Assembly: GCA_000953735.1 (NCBI GenBank)
Contig: LN554852.1
Span: 4,537,846 to 4,601,845, forward strand
DNA from: Moritella viscosa
GTDB lineage: Bacteria; Pseudomonadota; Gammaproteobacteria; Enterobacterales; Moritellaceae
Reading direction: 5' to 3'
DNA length: 64,000 nucleotides
Shown here: positions 9,426 through 18,151 of the stretch, piece by piece
Layout: every line of letters starts with the position of its first letter
How positions within the stretch are numbered: position 1 is the stretch's first letter
The notes under the pieces: generated by a model
What the model saw: the letters and a program-made list of their open reading frames with translations, nothing else
Database searches by the model: none
What the model was told of the DNA's origin: nothing
Made by a program: the position numbers and the translations under genes

Positions 9426-9458
9426 GATTATTCCAAAATATAAATTAACGGGTATGAT

Positions 9459-9755
9459 TTAAGTTAATGAATTTAGGAATCTTGGTGGTGAACGCGCTCT
9501 TCGGTTGGTAGGGAGCGTTGAATGGAGGGTGGGAGTTTCCTGTATAAACACCGCAGCTTTAACAGGTATAACACCGGGAAGAGCAAGATCTGGTACTAAT
9601 CCTAGCTGTAATCCTGAAAACATCTCACACTGGTGTGTATGATGGTAATCCTCATCAAAACTGCTTTCATGGCTAACTGTCATCACACCCAAATATAAAG
9701 TGCAAAGCAAAGCCAATATAGAAAAGGCTTTTAGGTGTGAGGATAAGTCCAGCAT
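9459..9755 (-). CDS. Small membrane or exported protein, first gene of the zrg-like operon
   Basis: 98 residues with one N-terminal hydrophobic segment (residues 9-25, AFSILALLCTLYLGVMT). A histidine/cysteine cluster follows (DYHHTHQCEMF) that could bind metal. The C-terminus is basic (RRARSPPRF). It resembles the DUF2607-type small proteins found with this operon in vibrios, but I am not certain of the family. It is the first gene behind the Zur box and lies 33 bases before the zrgA-like start. Confidence 0.6.
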   Translation of the reverse strand: MLDLSSHLKAFSILALLCTLYLGVMTVSHESSFDEDYHHTHQCEMFSGLQLGLVPDLALPGVIPVKAAVFIQETPTLHSTLPTNRRARSPPRFLNSLT

Positions 9756-9781
9756 AATCTATCAATGTAAACGAAAAGTAT

Positions 9782-9796
9782 TGTTATAACATAACA
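9782..9796. promoter_or_regulatory. Zur box
   Basis: TGTTATAACATAACA matches the gammaproteobacterial Zur core TGTTATANTATAACA at 14 of 15 positions. It lies 27 bases upstream of the first zrg-like gene. This predicts repression when zinc is plentiful. Confidence 0.75.
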
Positions 9797-9911
9797 CAAA
9801 AATAAAAATAAACGAGAAATAAAGTAATAGTTTAATGTTATTACAAGCTACAGAAGAGTTAAAAAGGGGGAATATTTATGAATCAGGTGGGTCTTTAGGC
9901 TATAGAACATA

Positions 9912-10213
9912 TCATACAGCTGCAACAAAGATCGCATCAGCAAAGCTATGTAGTTTTATTTTTGAGCTAAATAATACTCCAATCATAAAAGTATAAAAAA
10001 ATATCACCGCATATATGTGTAAAGTAGCAAGACGTTTACTTTTGATGAGCTTATTAACCCTTGATAACCCTGTTAAAAATATGGATAAAATAATTTGGAT
10101 TAATACAAACCAAACATTTACTGGCAAATTAGTAGGATCAACATAACCAACGATTAGGTATCCTGAAGAATTTATAAGTGAGAATAACGCAAAAAAATAT
10201 TAAATTTGCTCAT
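9912..10213 (-). pseudogene. Small multi-pass membrane protein with an indel in a T7 run
   Basis: Unrecognised. An open frame of 71 residues (9912-10127) holds two to three hydrophobic segments. Reading upstream, the same frame continues (SLINSSGYLIVGYVDPTN) back to a run of seven Ts at 10191-10197. Crossing that run into the next frame gives a natural start, MSKFNIFF, at 10213 with an AGGA site. The likely protein is therefore about 100 residues with three or four membrane segments, broken by a homopolymer length change or a sequencing error, or made by slippage. Confidence 0.4.
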
Positions 10214-10267
10214 AAATTCTGACATTCCTATCTTACAATTAAAACATATTCAAACTTCACTTCTCAC

Positions 10268-10484
10268 CCCAACAAGACGCTGTTGGATCTGCTGAGATTC
10301 CCTTGCGCACAGATTCTGCATGTGAAAGTACCGGATATGGACAGGAGTGAATTTTCTAAGGGTAATAACGTGACTTTATTGGGGGGGTTTTTAGGGATAT
10401 AACTTAAAAGAAGATAACGTAAGCTTTTCATTGTGCCAGATACAACAAAGCCCCAGCGTTAGCTGAGGCTCTATTACTTAAATA
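10268..10484. repeat. tRNA-downstream repeat, copy 3
   Basis: About 215 bp, nearly the same as the copies before 16288 and 36419 in its right half, including the tRNA terminator hairpin (about 10450-10470). It forms the right end of island A. Confidence 0.85.
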
Positions 10485-10538
10485 TGGTGCCCGAGGACGG
10501 ACTTGAACCGTCACTCCTTTCGGAAGAGGATTTTGAAT
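10485..10538 (-). other. tRNA-Leu 3' half (junction of islands A and B)
   Basis: Identical in T arm, variable arm and acceptor to the intact tRNA at 36419, ending in the anticodon loop. Beyond GGATTTTGAAT the sequence (TCCTTGAGACGCC and about 110 bp more) matches the arm beyond the copy at 16288, so it is an element-derived attachment arm. Confidence 0.9.
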
Positions 10539-10664
10539 TCCTTGAGACGCCTTTGCAGAACTGATAAATACTAGGATCTTGTTGGATATTCTTGTCCATT
10601 ATTTGGGATTGTGTTGGATCTAGTTAGCTATTGATGCGCACAGGAATGACATAGTAAGTAATGC

Positions 10665-11973
10665 CCGACCCTGTCCCGAAATCTGTGTAATTGCCTATCA
10701 TTAACTTTATCATATTAAGGATAGGTAATTATGACAAAGCAAGAACTTGAAGCCTTTGCAAAGGAAGCCGCAAAAGGCTTGAAATCTCAACAAGACCTCC
10801 TCGATTTTAGTCAAATGCTAACTAAAATAACCGTTGAAGCTGCGCTCAATGCGGAGCTAGATGACCATCTGGGTTATGAAAAAAACCAGAAAGATACCTC
10901 GCGAAATTATCGAAATGGACATTCTTCCAAAACACTAAAAACTGAAGATGGCCAATTTGAACTTGATACACCCAGAGATCGCGAGGGTAGCTTTGAACCG
11001 AAGCTGGTCAAGAAAAACCAAACTCGTTTTACGTCGATGGATGATAAGATCCTGAGTCTCTATGCTCGAGGAATGACAACACGTGATATCGTTGATTCAT
11101 TTAAAGAAATGTACAATGCGGATATCTCTCCAACCCTCATATCAAAAGTAACCAATGCCGTCATTGAAGAAGTAAACGAGTGGCAAAATAGGCCGCTAGA
11201 TAGCATCTATCCTATCGTTTATTTAGATTGCATAGTCGTTAAAATACGCCAAGACAATCGCGTAATTAACAAAGCCGTATTTCTTGCTTTAGCCATAAAC
11301 CTTGACGGTGAAAAAGAGCTGTTAGGCTTGTGGTTCGCTGAGAATGAAGGTGCTAAATTTTGGCTGAATGTATTAACAGAGTTACAGAATAGAGGTGTCG
11401 AAGACATCCTAATCGCGTGTGTAGATGGCCTGAAAGGCTTTCCAGATGCAATTAATACAGTTTACCCTGAAACTCATATCCAGCTTTGTATCGTTCATAT
11501 GATTAGAAATTCACTACGATTTGTATCCTGGAAAGACTACAAGGCGGTAACGGCAGACCTAAAACGAATTTACCAAGCAGATACTGAAGATATAGCGTTA
11601 ATGGAACGAGATGGGTTTTCAGAACGCTGGGATGATAAATATCCACAAATATCAAAGTCATGGATTAGCAATTGGGAGAACTTAAATACGTTTTTCAGAT
11701 ATCCTAAGGATATCAGAAAAGCGATTTACACAACGAACGCCATTGAATCACTTAACAGCGTTATACGTAAAGCAATCAAGAATAGGAAGGTATTTCCAAG
11801 CGATGATTCAGCTAAAAAAGTAGTGTATTTAGCGATCCGTTCAGCTTCAAAAAAGTGGTCGATGCCGATCCATAACTGGAAAGCAGCCATGAATCGTTTT
11901 ATCATTGAATTTGAAGACCGATTAAAAAATCATCTCTGAAATGATAATTACACAGAATCATTTACAGGGTCGG
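10665..11973 (+). mobile_element. IS256-family insertion sequence
   Basis: Ends carry inverted repeats beginning CCGACCCTGT, with a further shared TCTGTGTAATT. One transposase gene fills the interior. No matching 8-9 bp target duplication is visible next to the ends, so the exact borders may be off by a base or two, or one flank has changed. It sits about 125 bp inside island B. Confidence 0.85.
10731..11939 (+). CDS. IS256-family transposase
   Basis: 402 residues, full length for the IS256 (mutator-type) family. It has the N-terminal region (LNAELDDHLGYEK), the DDE core (VYLDCIVVKI, then ACVDGLKGFPDAI and the IQLCIVHMIRNSL signature) and the glutamate region TTNAIESLNSVIRKAIKNR. It appears intact and able to catalyse cut-and-paste or circle-mediated transposition. 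Confidence 0.95.
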   Translation: MTKQELEAFAKEAAKGLKSQQDLLDFSQMLTKITVEAALNAELDDHLGYEKNQKDTSRNYRNGHSSKTLKTEDGQFELDTPRDREGSFEPKLVKKNQTRFTSMDDKILSLYARGMTTRDIVDSFKEMYNADISPTLISKVTNAVIEEVNEWQNRPLDSIYPIVYLDCIVVKIRQDNRVINKAVFLALAINLDGEKELLGLWFAENEGAKFWLNVLTELQNRGVEDILIACVDGLKGFPDAINTVYPETHIQLCIVHMIRNSLRFVSWKDYKAVTADLKRIYQADTEDIALMERDGFSERWDDKYPQISKSWISNWENLNTFFRYPKDIRKAIYTTNAIESLNSVIRKAIKNRKVFPSDDSAKKVVYLAIRSASKKWSMPIHNWKAAMNRFIIEFEDRLKNHL

Positions 11974-12112
11974 TGGGTTAGATACGTTTACGCTTTAATG
12001 GCCTAATGAGGCCCTTTGTCATAAATAAAAGTATCTCATGCCTATCCGTATTTACCCCAGTACCAACTTTGTATACACACTAAAACAATTATTATAGACA
12101 GAACCAAGTTAT

Positions 12113-14089
12113 TTATTGCGTAATCATCGTTACATCTTCACTTTTAAAAACATGCCTAAGTGTTGAAATCCCGCCTTTAGCATTACTGCCACTAACGACA
12201 TACACATCGCCATAATTGGTAAATAGGGTAAAACCATATCTATCGGAATACACAGCCACAGTGCTTCCATTTATAGTGTGACCGTATTGATTCGCTTCTA
12301 ATCCCGCTCCACGGTCTTTACTACCCCAGGTATATATTTTAAATGCCTCATTATTGGCTGTTGTTACATCTACCGTTAAAAGGTATGCACCATTATTTGC
12401 AGCCATGTCTTGGATATTGGCTCCAGTGACATAGGGCACACGTGAATACCAATCACCACTACTATAACTATAATCATCATCATAAATATAGAATTTAGTA
12501 TATTCGCCAAATTCATTCTTCATATCTATATCCCAAATCCCCCGCCATGAAACCTGCGATCCGTTTTCTTTTATGGCAGTAAAACTATCCCCGTTGGAAA
12601 GCACATTTTTCACCCCAACCAATTCATCAATATGGTTAACTTTATCAGAGTAAATATTTCCACCTGAAAAAACACTCCCCCAGGTAATCACCTGACCATC
12701 TCTTGTTAGTGCGGCAAAAGCATTGAAGGCTGGAACCACTTTTTTAATGTTAGAAGGAATATCCTCTAGTCTATGATGGGTACTCTTCTTTACCTGCTTA
12801 GTATATTCAGGGATAAATAACTCTCTTTCACCTTTTTTGCATGAACCTTGTCTGGCTTCGTCCCACTCGGAAAGATCTATCTTGCCGGGTTGTGATGAGA
12901 AACAACGGTTCCCTGACGGGACCAGTTGCTCTTCAAAAGAGTAATAATCATATTTAAAATCACCGCCTTTATCAGGATGACCCCAGACCAAAACCGTATC
13001 ATTATCCCGTATAGCGGCATAGGCGTAGTCGTTAGCAACTAACGCTCTAACATCAGAAGCAATCTGCTCACCCTGGGCATTATTCCATTTTCTCCATCGG
13101 TATAGATTTCCACTGTCCGTTAACACTGCAAAATTATCGCTGTACTCATATTTTAGTGATAAAAATGTCTTTATATCCCCTGAGATAACCTGACAATTTA
13201 ACGACATTTCAGTGGTCACCAGACATACTTTATCAGTATCTGTCTGTAACGCGTAACCATGCTTATCACCGATAATCCGCACAAATCTGTCACTGTAATT
13301 GATCATTTGGTTACTAAAACCGCCTAGGTTACCTAATACGTACACATCACCTGTCTTCGTCAATGCCGCAAATGAATCTTGTGCACTGGCCACCGAAATC
13401 ACCTCTAGCGCACTAATCTTCTTTCTTATATCATCAGTTCCGGTATCTGGTGACTCCCCCCAGGTAATAAATTGTGCTTTATCATTAATAGCAGCAAATG
13501 CGCCGTCATTAGAATAAACAGATCTAATGTTTTGGTTCTCGTTTTCAGTTAATTTTCTATACCTGTTCTTAACTATGTACGCATACTCACCATCAAGGAC
13601 ACTGTCCCATTCCGCTACCGTTCCATCATTAAACAACGTTAGTTTTGCATTGGTATTTGATAAATGGTCTATCGGAAATTTCTTGAAGTAAGTTTTGGTT
13701 ATTTTTTCACTTTTCTTGCCATTTTCTGTAACGAATGCGGTGAATGAAATGGGTTTTAAATACTCATTCTCTTTCAGTGTATATTCACAAGCATTTGAAA
13801 CCTCAATATTGTCAATATGCCATTTGCATACTGTCTTTCCACTAAACGTAATGTAATCGTGTACCCATACAAAAGGTTTAAGAGTGTCATTAGCAGAAAA
13901 ATTGTCAGGGTGCATTATTATGCGTTCAATTTTCAGCTCACTCGCCTGTACATGTGGTTCTTTTACGGAAGGTGATACCGGGGCAGAATTACCTTCCGGC
14001 GCTTCTATCATCTCAGTTTCTGAACCTCCACCACAACCAGTTAACAACAAGATTACTACAAGCCAGTATTTAATTTTCACATTTATCAT
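12113..14089 (-). CDS. RCC1-repeat lipoprotein
   Basis: 658 residues with a lipoprotein signal (VVILLLTGCGGGSE, acylated Cys at about 19). The body has at least seven degenerate RCC1/alpha-tubulin-suppressor-like repeats, seen as recurring pairs such as FAAINDKAQFITWGES, FAALTKTGDVYVLGN and FAALTRDGQVITWGS, which should fold as a beta propeller. Likely at the outer membrane or cell surface; similar proteins occur in marine gammaproteobacteria with unknown partners. It is the only non-transposon gene of island B and so its presumed cargo. Confidence 0.8.
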   Translation of the reverse strand: MINVKIKYWLVVILLLTGCGGGSETEMIEAPEGNSAPVSPSVKEPHVQASELKIERIIMHPDNFSANDTLKPFVWVHDYITFSGKTVCKWHIDNIEVSNACEYTLKENEYLKPISFTAFVTENGKKSEKITKTYFKKFPIDHLSNTNAKLTLFNDGTVAEWDSVLDGEYAYIVKNRYRKLTENENQNIRSVYSNDGAFAAINDKAQFITWGESPDTGTDDIRKKISALEVISVASAQDSFAALTKTGDVYVLGNLGGFSNQMINYSDRFVRIIGDKHGYALQTDTDKVCLVTTEMSLNCQVISGDIKTFLSLKYEYSDNFAVLTDSGNLYRWRKWNNAQGEQIASDVRALVANDYAYAAIRDNDTVLVWGHPDKGGDFKYDYYSFEEQLVPSGNRCFSSQPGKIDLSEWDEARQGSCKKGERELFIPEYTKQVKKSTHHRLEDIPSNIKKVVPAFNAFAALTRDGQVITWGSVFSGGNIYSDKVNHIDELVGVKNVLSNGDSFTAIKENGSQVSWRGIWDIDMKNEFGEYTKFYIYDDDYSYSSGDWYSRVPYVTGANIQDMAANNGAYLLTVDVTTANNEAFKIYTWGSKDRGAGLEANQYGHTINGSTVAVYSDRYGFTLFTNYGDVYVVSGSNAKGGISTLRHVFKSEDVTMITQ

Positions 14090-14288
14090 CTCAAAAAATT
14101 GGGTACGGGATATTTTATTTTAAAAACAAACAGGTGTAAATATAAAATTGATAGCTCGTGAATATTAGCCAACATTGGTGTACGAATAAAACATATAGAT
14201 TGGACAATGGAATTGATTTAGCTAAAAAGCTCTCCAAATCTGCCAAAGCATGGTGAATTGTAATGGTCAACTCAAATCGGACACTTGC

Positions 14289-15086
14289 TTAAGCTACTTT
14301 TCTTAATATCTGCTGCTCAAATTCCATCGGTGATAAATACCCCAATGTTGTATGTGGCCGCTTGCTGTTGTAATAAGCAAGGTAATCCAAAATACAGCGT
14401 TCAGCGTCTTTCTTTGTTTTCAAGCGATAGTAATGCATATGCTCGTGTTTGAAGCTTCTAAAAAATCGCTCTGTTGGTGCATTATCCCAACACTCACCTT
14501 TGCCGCTCATGCTGGGTATCATCTCCATTTTCGAAAGCATTTCCTGGTACTTGCCGCTTGCGTATTGGCTGCCTCTATCTGAATGATGCATAACTCCAGC
14601 ATTGGGTTTTCGTCGCCAGTAAGCCATCTGTAGCGCCTGCAAACACATTTCTGTTTTCATGTTGTCGGCAATACTCCATCCAATGATTTGCCTTGAATAT
14701 AAATCCATTACAACGGCTAAATACATCCAACCTTCAAGCGTCCAAACGTAGGTGATATCAGTTGTCCAATATTTATTGGGCTGCTGAACATCGAATTTAC
14801 GCTCTAACAAGTTATCTGCAATATTAAAATTATGCTTACTATCAGTAGTTACCTTGAATCGTCTTGGGTAGCGGGCTTGCAAGCCTAAGCGTGACATTAA
14901 ACGCCATATTTTGTAATGACCAACATCAAAGCCTTCTTTGCGTAACTCATTGGTTAATCTGCGATAACCTAGCGTTTTTTTGTGTAAGTCGAATATCTCG
15001 GTAGCCTTAATCTCAAGCGCCACATCCCTATTAGGCGATGCTTTATTTGATAACCAGTGATAAAAAGCACTTGGGCTTACATCCAT
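14289..15086 (-). CDS. IS3 transposase OrfB (integrase core), copy 1
   Basis: Catalytic half of the IS3 transposase: an HTH_21-like N-terminus (FDLHKKTLGYRRLTNELR) and the rve DDE core with WTTDITYV, VMDLYSRQIIGWSI, HHSDRGSQYAS and the final glutamate in DNAPTERFFRSFK. Its frame is open upstream to the end of OrfA (FQFIAEYKKTFP...), so it is normally made as an OrfAB fusion by -1 frameshifting at A-AAA-AAG. Confidence 0.93.
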   Translation of the reverse strand: MDVSPSAFYHWLSNKASPNRDVALEIKATEIFDLHKKTLGYRRLTNELRKEGFDVGHYKIWRLMSRLGLQARYPRRFKVTTDSKHNFNIADNLLERKFDVQQPNKYWTTDITYVWTLEGWMYLAVVMDLYSRQIIGWSIADNMKTEMCLQALQMAYWRRKPNAGVMHHSDRGSQYASGKYQEMLSKMEMIPSMSGKGECWDNAPTERFFRSFKHEHMHYYRLKTKKDAERCILDYLAYYNSKRPHTTLGYLSPMEFEQQILRKVA

Positions 15087-15145
15087 AACTTTACATGTAA
15101 CTCGAATTGGAAATGTCTTCTTATACTCTGCGATGAACTGAAATC

Positions 15146-15451
15146 TTACTCGCTTTCCTTGGCAAAGAAGACTGCGGCCTTTTTTAAAATTTCTTTCTCC
15201 ATCAGCAGTTTTGCATTTTCTTTACGTAGTATTTCAAGTTCATTACGTTCGGATAGGTTTAGGCCTTCTTGTTTGGTTCCAGGTCTAGCTTGCGTGCCGC
15301 TTTCTGCTTGAACCCAGCGTGTAATTGCACTTAACGATACACCTAAGCTAGCAGCGGCTGCTTGTCTGGTATATCCTTGCTCAGTAACGAGTTTTACTGC
15401 GCCTTGTTTGAATTCAGTTGTAAATTTCGGACGTTTAAACTTAGTATTCAT
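15146..15451 (-). CDS. IS3 OrfA (DNA-binding HTH and leucine zipper), copy 1
   Basis: About 101 residues from the ATG with an AGAGGTGATC ribosome site. HTH_Tnp_1 domain (TTEFKQGAVKLVTEQGYT, then SLGVSLSAITRWV) and a C-terminal leucine-zipper-like segment (LEILRKENAKLLMEKEILKK). It overlaps OrfB in the -1 frame. Confidence 0.92.
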   Translation of the reverse strand: MNTKFKRPKFTTEFKQGAVKLVTEQGYTRQAAAASLGVSLSAITRWVQAESGTQARPGTKQEGLNLSERNELEILRKENAKLLMEKEILKKAAVFFAKESE

Positions 15452-15516
15452 GATCACCTCTAATTAACATTATACTTAAATGCTTTAGAAGTGTCCGGTA
15501 GAATTAAACCACATCA

Positions 15517-15807
15517 GTTGTTGTAGTATTGAGATACGTCAGTTTTAAAAACTTTTCAGAAAAAACTCAAAATCATCTGAATTTTTAATTTCAGTAAAAT
15601 CGAATATCATCCTAAAAATACTCCATCAACGGTACAATTTAAATTATTGAACTCAACATTAGTCTAACGATACTTGTTTCTAAGAATAATCATCGAGTTA
15701 TGTAGCTTCAAGCTAACACAATTCACTTATATCACCATTACTTCATACGCAAGATACAATCATAATCACAAACAAATGTAACAACGCAACAACGTGAGCA
15801 TACTGAT
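15517..15807. other. AT-rich spacer with a possible truncated gene start
   Basis: Beside IS3 copy 1. On the minus strand, 15545-15610 encodes 21 residues (MIFDFTEIKNSDDFEFF...) after an AGG site. The wording resembles the start of some restriction-endonuclease-like proteins. It ends in a stop 29 bases before the IS, so it could be a decayed gene head. Nothing else is seen. Confidence 0.2.
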
Positions 15808-15853
15808 CGTGTGTGTTACTTATTATCTTGCCCCTACCTGCTAATCACACACG
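15808..15853 (-). promoter_or_regulatory. Conserved TGTGTG/CACACA promoter-operator motif, copy 1
   Basis: Read on the minus strand: arm CGTGTGTG, then ATTAGCAG, GTAGGGG, AGATAATAA and arm CACACACG (8-bp perfect inverted repeat). One of five copies in the window. GATAATAA looks like a -10 box. Any gene it once drove leftward in island B has been cut by IS3. Confidence 0.6.
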
Positions 15854-15949
15854 CCACAACCCCATACTGCATAAGCACTCTCAGCCATAACCAATTACGA
15901 AAAAATAACGCAATGACTTTCAGCATCAATAAACCCACCGAATGACCCA

Positions 15950-16287
15950 TACCAACTCCAAAGGACAAAACGGGGACAGGACACGGACAGTAAAGTACCG
16001 GAATCCCCTCTAACCAACTCCCATGCTAATACTGCCACTGACAGCCACCAGCAAAACTAACAAACCTTAAAGTACAGGACAGTGTTGGATTTACTTGGAT
16101 TGCCTTGCGCACAGATTCTGCATGCGAAAGTACCGGATATGGACAGGGGTAAGTTTTCTAAGGGTAATAAGTTAAGTTTATTGGGGAGTGTTTTTAGGGA
16201 TATGAATTAAGGAAATACGAGGTAAGCTTTTGATTGTGCCAGATACAACAAAGCCCCAGCGTTAGCTGAGGCTCTATTACTTAAATA
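15950..16287. repeat. tRNA-downstream repeat, copy 4 (right end of island B)
   Basis: About 340 bp of homology to the right ends of islands C and D, extending further left to the promoter motif at 15808. It ends with the tRNA-Leu terminator hairpin just before the tRNA 3' half. Confidence 0.85.
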
Positions 16288-16341
16288 TGGTGCCCGAGGA
16301 CGGACTTGAACCGTCACTCCTTTCGGAAGAGGATTTTGAAT
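16288..16341 (-). other. tRNA-Leu 3' half (junction of islands B and C)
   Basis: Same sequence as the 3' half of the intact tRNA at 36419, broken at GGATTTTGAAT. The following 110 bp match those after the copy at 10538, marking the left attachment arm of island C. Confidence 0.9.
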
Positions 16342-16543
16342 TCCTTGAGACGCCTTTGCGGTGATTATAAACACTAGGATCTTGTTGGATATTCTTGTCC
16401 ATAACTTAGGATTGTATTGGATCTAGTTAGCTACTGATGCGCACAGGAATAACCCATCTAATTAGATGAGCAAATTCTTATAAAGGGATTTTGAAGCACT
16501 TCGATAATAACCGAAGTGCTTCATTCAAATTATAACTTTTAAA

Positions 16544-17890
16544 TTACAATAAAGAATAGGTAACAGGGTCAGGGAAGAGTAACCCTAAATTCTTTTTATC
16601 CATTTTAAATAGTGGCCCTTTCTCACTAACTTTACCATCACTCCCACGTTTTTTGATCAGATGGTCCATCGTTATTACACCATCTTGAAGCAAAGGCAAT
16701 AACTGATTAGATAGAGGATTTTTAGTATGAATGACCGATATTAATTTAAAATATTCAACATCATCCTTCATAACACTTTCAGCGCGTATCCAAAATGTTT
16801 CTTTATGCTTTTCAAGCAAACGCCGTTTTAATAATTCAGCAGGCCAAACGGCAACATCACCAAACTCATCTTGAATTTCAACTAAAGCATCTTCATTTTC
16901 TCGATACTCAAATCGAAGCCCTTGGCTATTAAATTTCAAACAAGATAAGGAACAATACAGCTTAAAATCTTCTTCTCGTTGATATCCAAACTGCTCAAGA
17001 ATAGCTTTACTACTTGTAAGTTTACTCTGTTTCCAATCTGCAACTTGAGCAAATAATGTTGTACGGTTACTCCCACCACGTCCTGATTTTATTTCAATTC
17101 CTTTATAATCAGGTTTTTTACTACTATTTGGTGGTAACCCCAACGCATGTTCAATAGTCATCCCAATTGCAGTAGAGCCACTTGTCGTCGCTTTTAAAAG
17201 CCCATTTTTAGCTAGGACTTTAAGCTTTGCCAACAACTCTTCACTTACGCAACTATCATCAGTTTTAAATAACTTTATAAGGAGCTTTAACTGACTCAAT
17301 ATTATTGAATGATCTTCATGAAGATCATTCCAACTTAAATTAATTAAAACAGGGTGGTTATTAATGATAATGACAGCAATACGATCCCACTCTTTGGCAT
17401 ATTTAGTAAATCCAGAGAACCACATACGAGGATCGCCATCTTTCGTGTTTGGACGATATAAGCGAATATCGAGATTGGAATCATTGTCAAAATCAAAAGT
17501 ATCAGATATAGACTCGTCATGATTCAAAAACAGTGCATTTTTAATTATTTTACTGTCTTGCCCCTTTGATTGAGCACTATAATCATGGAATTTTTCACTT
17601 TTAAAAAGCGCTCGTACAGGATGAGTAGCATCAAAGGTGGCTTTATCTATAACGGTATCAGTAGGGACAAATTCAGCAAAGTCTAACCCTAAAGATACGA
17701 GAACACGCTTACTACCAGTAATGTAATCTTTTCTAGATTCAAAGCAATTTTTTGCAGAAAGAGATACTAAATCTTGCCAGCTTTTATAACCGTATTTTAT
17801 AGCAATAATATTCTGAGCTTGACTAAGTTGAATTGAGTCTTTCTTTTTAAGACTTTTTGCTTCTTTTTTTAACGAGGAAATGGGTTTCAT
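16544..17890 (-). CDS. MvaI/BcnI-family type II restriction endonuclease
   Basis: 448 residues. The C-terminal half has the MvaI/BcnI signature: TSGSTAIGMTIEHALGLPPN, then DYKGIEIKSGRGG, where the D...E-x-K residues form the PD-(D/E)xK site, and TTLFAQVADWKQSKL. Relatives cut CCWGG or CCSGG, often as nicking monomers. The first 50 residues (ISSLKKEAKSLKKKDSIQLS, YGYKSWQDLV) look like an added DNA-binding or targeting helix pair. It diverges from a C5 cytosine methylase 261 bp away, forming a complete R-M pair and the main cargo of island C. The target sequence is inferred, not proven. Confidence 0.85.
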   Translation of the reverse strand: MKPISSLKKEAKSLKKKDSIQLSQAQNIIAIKYGYKSWQDLVSLSAKNCFESRKDYITGSKRVLVSLGLDFAEFVPTDTVIDKATFDATHPVRALFKSEKFHDYSAQSKGQDSKIIKNALFLNHDESISDTFDFDNDSNLDIRLYRPNTKDGDPRMWFSGFTKYAKEWDRIAVIIINNHPVLINLSWNDLHEDHSIILSQLKLLIKLFKTDDSCVSEELLAKLKVLAKNGLLKATTSGSTAIGMTIEHALGLPPNSSKKPDYKGIEIKSGRGGSNRTTLFAQVADWKQSKLTSSKAILEQFGYQREEDFKLYCSLSCLKFNSQGLRFEYRENEDALVEIQDEFGDVAVWPAELLKRRLLEKHKETFWIRAESVMKDDVEYFKLISVIHTKNPLSNQLLPLLQDGVITMDHLIKKRGSDGKVSEKGPLFKMDKKNLGLLFPDPVTYSLL

Positions 17891-18151
17891 TATGTGGATA
17901 TCCTAAATTATTGTGTAAAAATCACGAAAGCATCGTGTATTAATTAGCTCAACTCGCCCATGAGGCTTTACACTGTAAAATCATATAGATATTACAAATG
18001 AAGGCATTCCACCAAGATCCCACCAACACTACCACACATGAACAAAATGTCAATAATTATCTATTAGCTAAAAGTAATAACAATAATCCTGGATTTTCTT
18101 TTAAAAAAAAATTATAATTGCAGTCTTTATTTTTACTTTAGGTTATCAACT

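Larger units (their letters stand above)
14259..15516 (-). mobile_element. IS3-family insertion sequence, copy 1
   Basis: 1258 bp, the same length as the copy at 26654-27911 and encoding identical proteins. Ends start TG and finish CA, with an imperfect inverted repeat of about 28 bp whose best-conserved part is CGGACACTT. The flanking triplets (AAT, GTT) do not match, so this copy lacks the expected target duplication and one flank may have been rearranged. Confidence 0.9.

Noticed and set aside
10665-11973. The IS256 copy as the agent that moved island B
   Set aside because: It lies within the island with its own ends, while the island borders are the tRNA halves.
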